Source: an uncultured Blautia sp. (GTDB lineage: Bacteria > Bacillota > Clostridia > Lachnospirales > Lachnospiraceae). From it: DNA of 8,682 nt. Positions 6,501 to 8,682 of this stretch are shown here, piece by piece. The position numbers and the translations under genes were made by a program. The DNA lies in NCBI GenBank assembly GCA_900765525.1, contig CAAFRY010000146.1, forward strand, positions 1-8,682, in the 5' to 3' direction. The first letter of the stretch is position 1, and each line of letters starts with the position of its first letter. The notes under the pieces are model-generated. The model made no database searches. It was not told where the DNA came from and saw nothing but the letters and a program-made list of their open reading frames with translations.

Positions 6501-8036
6501 ATGGAGAAAAGTAAGAAGAAACAATTGGCGCTGAAGGCACTTGCCCTGTTTTTCGGAATCATGCTGGTATGCACGGTACTGTCCAGGGCGGCGGCCTCGG
6601 TAACCGTGCCACAGGTAGAGACCAAGACCTGCAGCTCCGGAAAGCTCCGCATTCAGCTGGAGGGACAAGGGATTGTAGAAACCAGGGAGGAACAGGTGAT
6701 TTCTCTGCAGGAAGGGCTGCGGGTGTCCAGACTGGCCAAAGCAGGAAACCAGGTAGAACAGGACCAGGTGCTGCTTCAATATGACTTAGAGTATCTGGGA
6801 CAGGTGATACAGGAAAATGAGGCAGAGCTGAAAAAGCTGCAGCTTTCCCTGGCCCAGGCTCAGGTATCCGGACAGCCCCAACAGCGGGTATTGGCCCAGG
6901 AAAGTGCAGGAAAACAGCTGGATGCAGCTAATGAGGCACTTTCTCAGGCTCAGGCAGCCCGTCAACAGGCAGAGACAGGATATGAGGAAGGAGAAGCCCA
7001 GGCCAGACAGACTTTAGAGCAGGAGAAAAACCAGGCCCAGAAGGCTCTGGACGCAGCTGCTGCCCAGGCCCGGGAACTGGAGGCAGAGGGAAATGTCCAG
7101 GAGGCCCAGGAAGTTTTGGCCCAGGCTCAGAAAGCCTACGAAGAGGCTGTAAATCAGGCTCAGGAGGCCTATGATGCGACGGTGGGACAGCTGGAAGCCC
7201 AAAAAGCCCAGGCCCAGGATAGTGCGTGGCAGCAGGAACAAGCCCAGATTCAGGCCCAAAACGCTTATGAAGAGGCTGTATCCCAGGATGCGGCAGACAG
7301 CGAAAATGACAAAAGGACTCAGGAGCAAAGCAGTTATGAGCAGGAATCCATTCAGGTGGACATAAGCTTAAAGGAGCAGGAAATCCAGAAATTAAAGACT
7401 TTGGAAAGTGCTAAAGGAGAGGTGAAAGCGCCCCGGTCCGGTGTGGTAAAAAGTGTAAATTTGTCGGCGGGAAGTATTACTGCCCAGGACAGCTGTATCC
7501 TGCTGGGATGCGGCGGCTATCAGGTGAGATGTACTCTGGACGCAGAGGATTTGGCCAATGTGCAGGTGGATGACCAGGTGAAGCTTTCTCTGGCAGGGAA
7601 AAAGAAAGAGCTGAATACCACAGTAAGCCAGATTCTGGGACAGACGGAAACCGGAAACAGCGGGCAGGAGGCAGACACAGAGGAGGCCGGCCAGGACGGC
7701 AGTACAGCCGTCTTTTTGGCTAATATAGAGGAGGAGGCTTTTGGGACGGGAACCCAGGTTTCTTATGAAATTTCTAAAGAATCCCAGACCTCCTATGACC
7801 AGATTCTTCCTCTCTCCGCCATACGCCAGGACCAGGAGGGAGCCTATTGCCTGGTGGCCCAGGAAGTGGAAACCGTACTGGGAACTGAGTACCAGGCTGT
7901 AAGAGTAAATCTGACGGTTAAAGAAAAAGACAGCAATAACGGAGCCGTATCTTCCAGCCTGGGAAAGGAGGATTTGGTGATTACAGGAAGCAATAAAGAA
8001 ATCTCCCAGGGAGATAAGGTGAGGCTGAAGGAATGA
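6501..8036 (+). CDS. HlyD/MacA-type membrane-fusion (adaptor) protein
   Basis: Membrane-anchored adaptor of an export-type transporter, 511 aa, longer than typical MacA (about 370). A single N-terminal helix (about 9-28, LALKALALFFGIMLVCTVL) is followed by a first lipoyl half-motif (about 50-90, GQGIVETREEQVISLQEG). A long coiled coil rich in Gln, Ala and Glu runs from about 95 to 300. The second lipoyl half is at about 304-345 (GEVKAPRSGVVKSVNLSAGSI), then a beta-barrel and a membrane-proximal domain ending GDKVRLKE. The coiled coil contains 11-residue units of the form AQxAYxxxVxQ at residues 209-219, 220-230 and 252-262. ATG at 6501 follows AAAGGAG (6485-6491), which overlaps the MalG-type gene's end. 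In Firmicutes such adaptors work with MacB/FtsX-type permeases, consistent with the next gene. Confidence 0.92.
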   Translation: MEKSKKKQLALKALALFFGIMLVCTVLSRAAASVTVPQVETKTCSSGKLRIQLEGQGIVETREEQVISLQEGLRVSRLAKAGNQVEQDQVLLQYDLEYLGQVIQENEAELKKLQLSLAQAQVSGQPQQRVLAQESAGKQLDAANEALSQAQAARQQAETGYEEGEAQARQTLEQEKNQAQKALDAAAAQARELEAEGNVQEAQEVLAQAQKAYEEAVNQAQEAYDATVGQLEAQKAQAQDSAWQQEQAQIQAQNAYEEAVSQDAADSENDKRTQEQSSYEQESIQVDISLKEQEIQKLKTLESAKGEVKAPRSGVVKSVNLSAGSITAQDSCILLGCGGYQVRCTLDAEDLANVQVDDQVKLSLAGKKKELNTTVSQILGQTETGNSGQEADTEEAGQDGSTAVFLANIEEEAFGTGTQVSYEISKESQTSYDQILPLSAIRQDQEGAYCLVAQEVETVLGTEYQAVRVNLTVKEKDSNNGAVSSSLGKEDLVITGSNKEISQGDKVRLKE

Positions 8037-8682
8037 TAGGAAAAGGCAGATATGGGTGGATGAGAAGGTTTCTCTTTTTTGGAGTTTTGCTGTTGGTTTT
8101 CTGGGGACAGGCCTGGATTGTTTACCAGGAGGCAGAAAGTCAGGCATGGTATATGAGCGGTTATTACAGAGAGCCTGTCCTTAGAGCAGATAGTTTTGAG
8201 GAGTTTCTTGCAAACCAGAAAGAGACAGCAGGAGAAGGACTGCCTCAGGCCGCCGGCTGGAGCTGCAGAGAAAAGGTTTCTGTTCAGGGAGAAACAGAGA
8301 AAACAGAGAAAAAGACCGCCAGACTTTGGAGTGTAAAAGGAGATATGTCTCTGGTTTTTGCAGGAAGTCTACTGGAAGGAAGCTTTCCCTGGCAGGAAGA
8401 TGAGAATGGGTGTCTCATCAGCCGGGGCCTGTCCTTAGAGCTGTTTGGAAGCAGCCGGGTCCAGGGAAACCAGGTAAGCATCCAGGGGAAGGTTTACCGG
8501 GTGAGAGGCGTGGTAAATGGAAAAGAAAGTTTCTTGGCTCTGCCGGCCAAAGGAGAAGAAAAGCTGTCAGGTTTTCGTTTGAAATATGGGGCAAAGGACA
8601 GCTCCGGGGGGAATGCCAGGGAATTTTTTTATCAGATGACAGGAAACTATTCGGAGGGCTTTTTTGAAGGGAATCTATATAG
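8033..8682 (+). CDS. MacB/FtsX-type ABC permease, N-terminal part (runs off the window)
   Basis: Partial gene, the first 216 codons, open to the window end. The ATG at 8033 overlaps the adaptor's stop as ATGA, which implies translational coupling. An N-terminal helix at about 11-30 (RRFLFFGVLLLVFWGQAWIV) is followed by an extracytoplasmic region resembling the MacB periplasmic core. The main similarity is FAGSLLEGSFPWQEDENG, then a stretch like LISRGLSLELFGSS and VSIQGKVYRVRGVVNG; in MacB-type proteins the matching blocks are a G-x-F segment, a vlis..la..LFG segment and a G..y.VvGVv segment. The three C-terminal helices of an FtsX fold would lie beyond the window. It starts directly with the permease half, so any ATPase must be separate. 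Probably exports or mechanically handles a substrate together with the adaptor. Confidence 0.75.
   Translation, partial: MIGKGRYGWMRRFLFFGVLLLVFWGQAWIVYQEAESQAWYMSGYYREPVLRADSFEEFLANQKETAGEGLPQAAGWSCREKVSVQGETEKTEKKTARLWSVKGDMSLVFAGSLLEGSFPWQEDENGCLISRGLSLELFGSSRVQGNQVSIQGKVYRVRGVVNGKESFLALPAKGEEKLSGFRLKYGAKDSSGGNAREFFYQMTGNYSEGFFEGNLY

Noticed and set aside
7392..8147. Antisense open frame of 251 codons over the adaptor end and MacB start
   Set aside because: It covers two genes with strong domain evidence and has no family resemblance or ribosome site.

Overview
The window looks like a chromosomal segment from a Gram-positive anaerobe, most likely a Lachnospiraceae-type gut Firmicute (Blautia, Dorea and relatives). 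This rests on strong AAAGGAG/GGAGG ribosome sites, moderate GC, a lipoprotein sugar-type binding protein, permeases with no dedicated ATPase, and interspersed intergenic repeats. The genus is an inference. No rRNA, tRNA, CRISPR array, transposase or phage gene is seen.

Left part, minus strand: an OmpR-family response regulator (1657-2346) is followed by its sensor histidine kinase (85-1410). A 246-bp spacer (1411-1656) separates them, which is unusual for such a pair. It holds a repeat element with three hairpins, one a perfect 21-bp stem. A 38-bp piece of this element recurs in the same orientation at the 3' end of the kinase gene, where it supplies the last codons and the stop. The kinase is therefore bracketed by direct repeats about 1.49 kb apart. 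Bases 1-84 hold another palindromic repeat-like sequence and no gene.

Middle, 2347-2505: a divergent regulatory region with a TATAAT -10 for the regulator operon on the minus strand and an extended -10 (TGCTATCAT) for the plus-strand operon. Between them lie about five heptamers of the form TYTYYAR at 10-11-bp spacing, the usual layout of an OmpR/PhoB-class binding array.

Right part, plus strand, 2506 to beyond 8682: a tightly packed operon. In order it encodes a lipoprotein with a propeller-like N-terminal half fused to a family-1 solute-binding domain, a MalF-type permease, a MalG-type permease, a membrane-anchored HlyD/MacA-type adaptor with a long Q/A-rich coiled coil, and the start of a MacB/FtsX-type permease cut by the window end. 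Junctions are a 59-nt overlap with a GTG start, 4 nt and 6 nt gaps, and an ATGA overlap.

Taken together this reads as a two-component system controlling a composite transporter that joins an importer-type set (binding protein plus MalF/MalG) with an exporter-type set (MacA plus MacB). No ATPase is encoded in the window for either. The substrate and the reason for joining the two halves cannot be read from sequence; this cassette is the best candidate here for an undescribed system.
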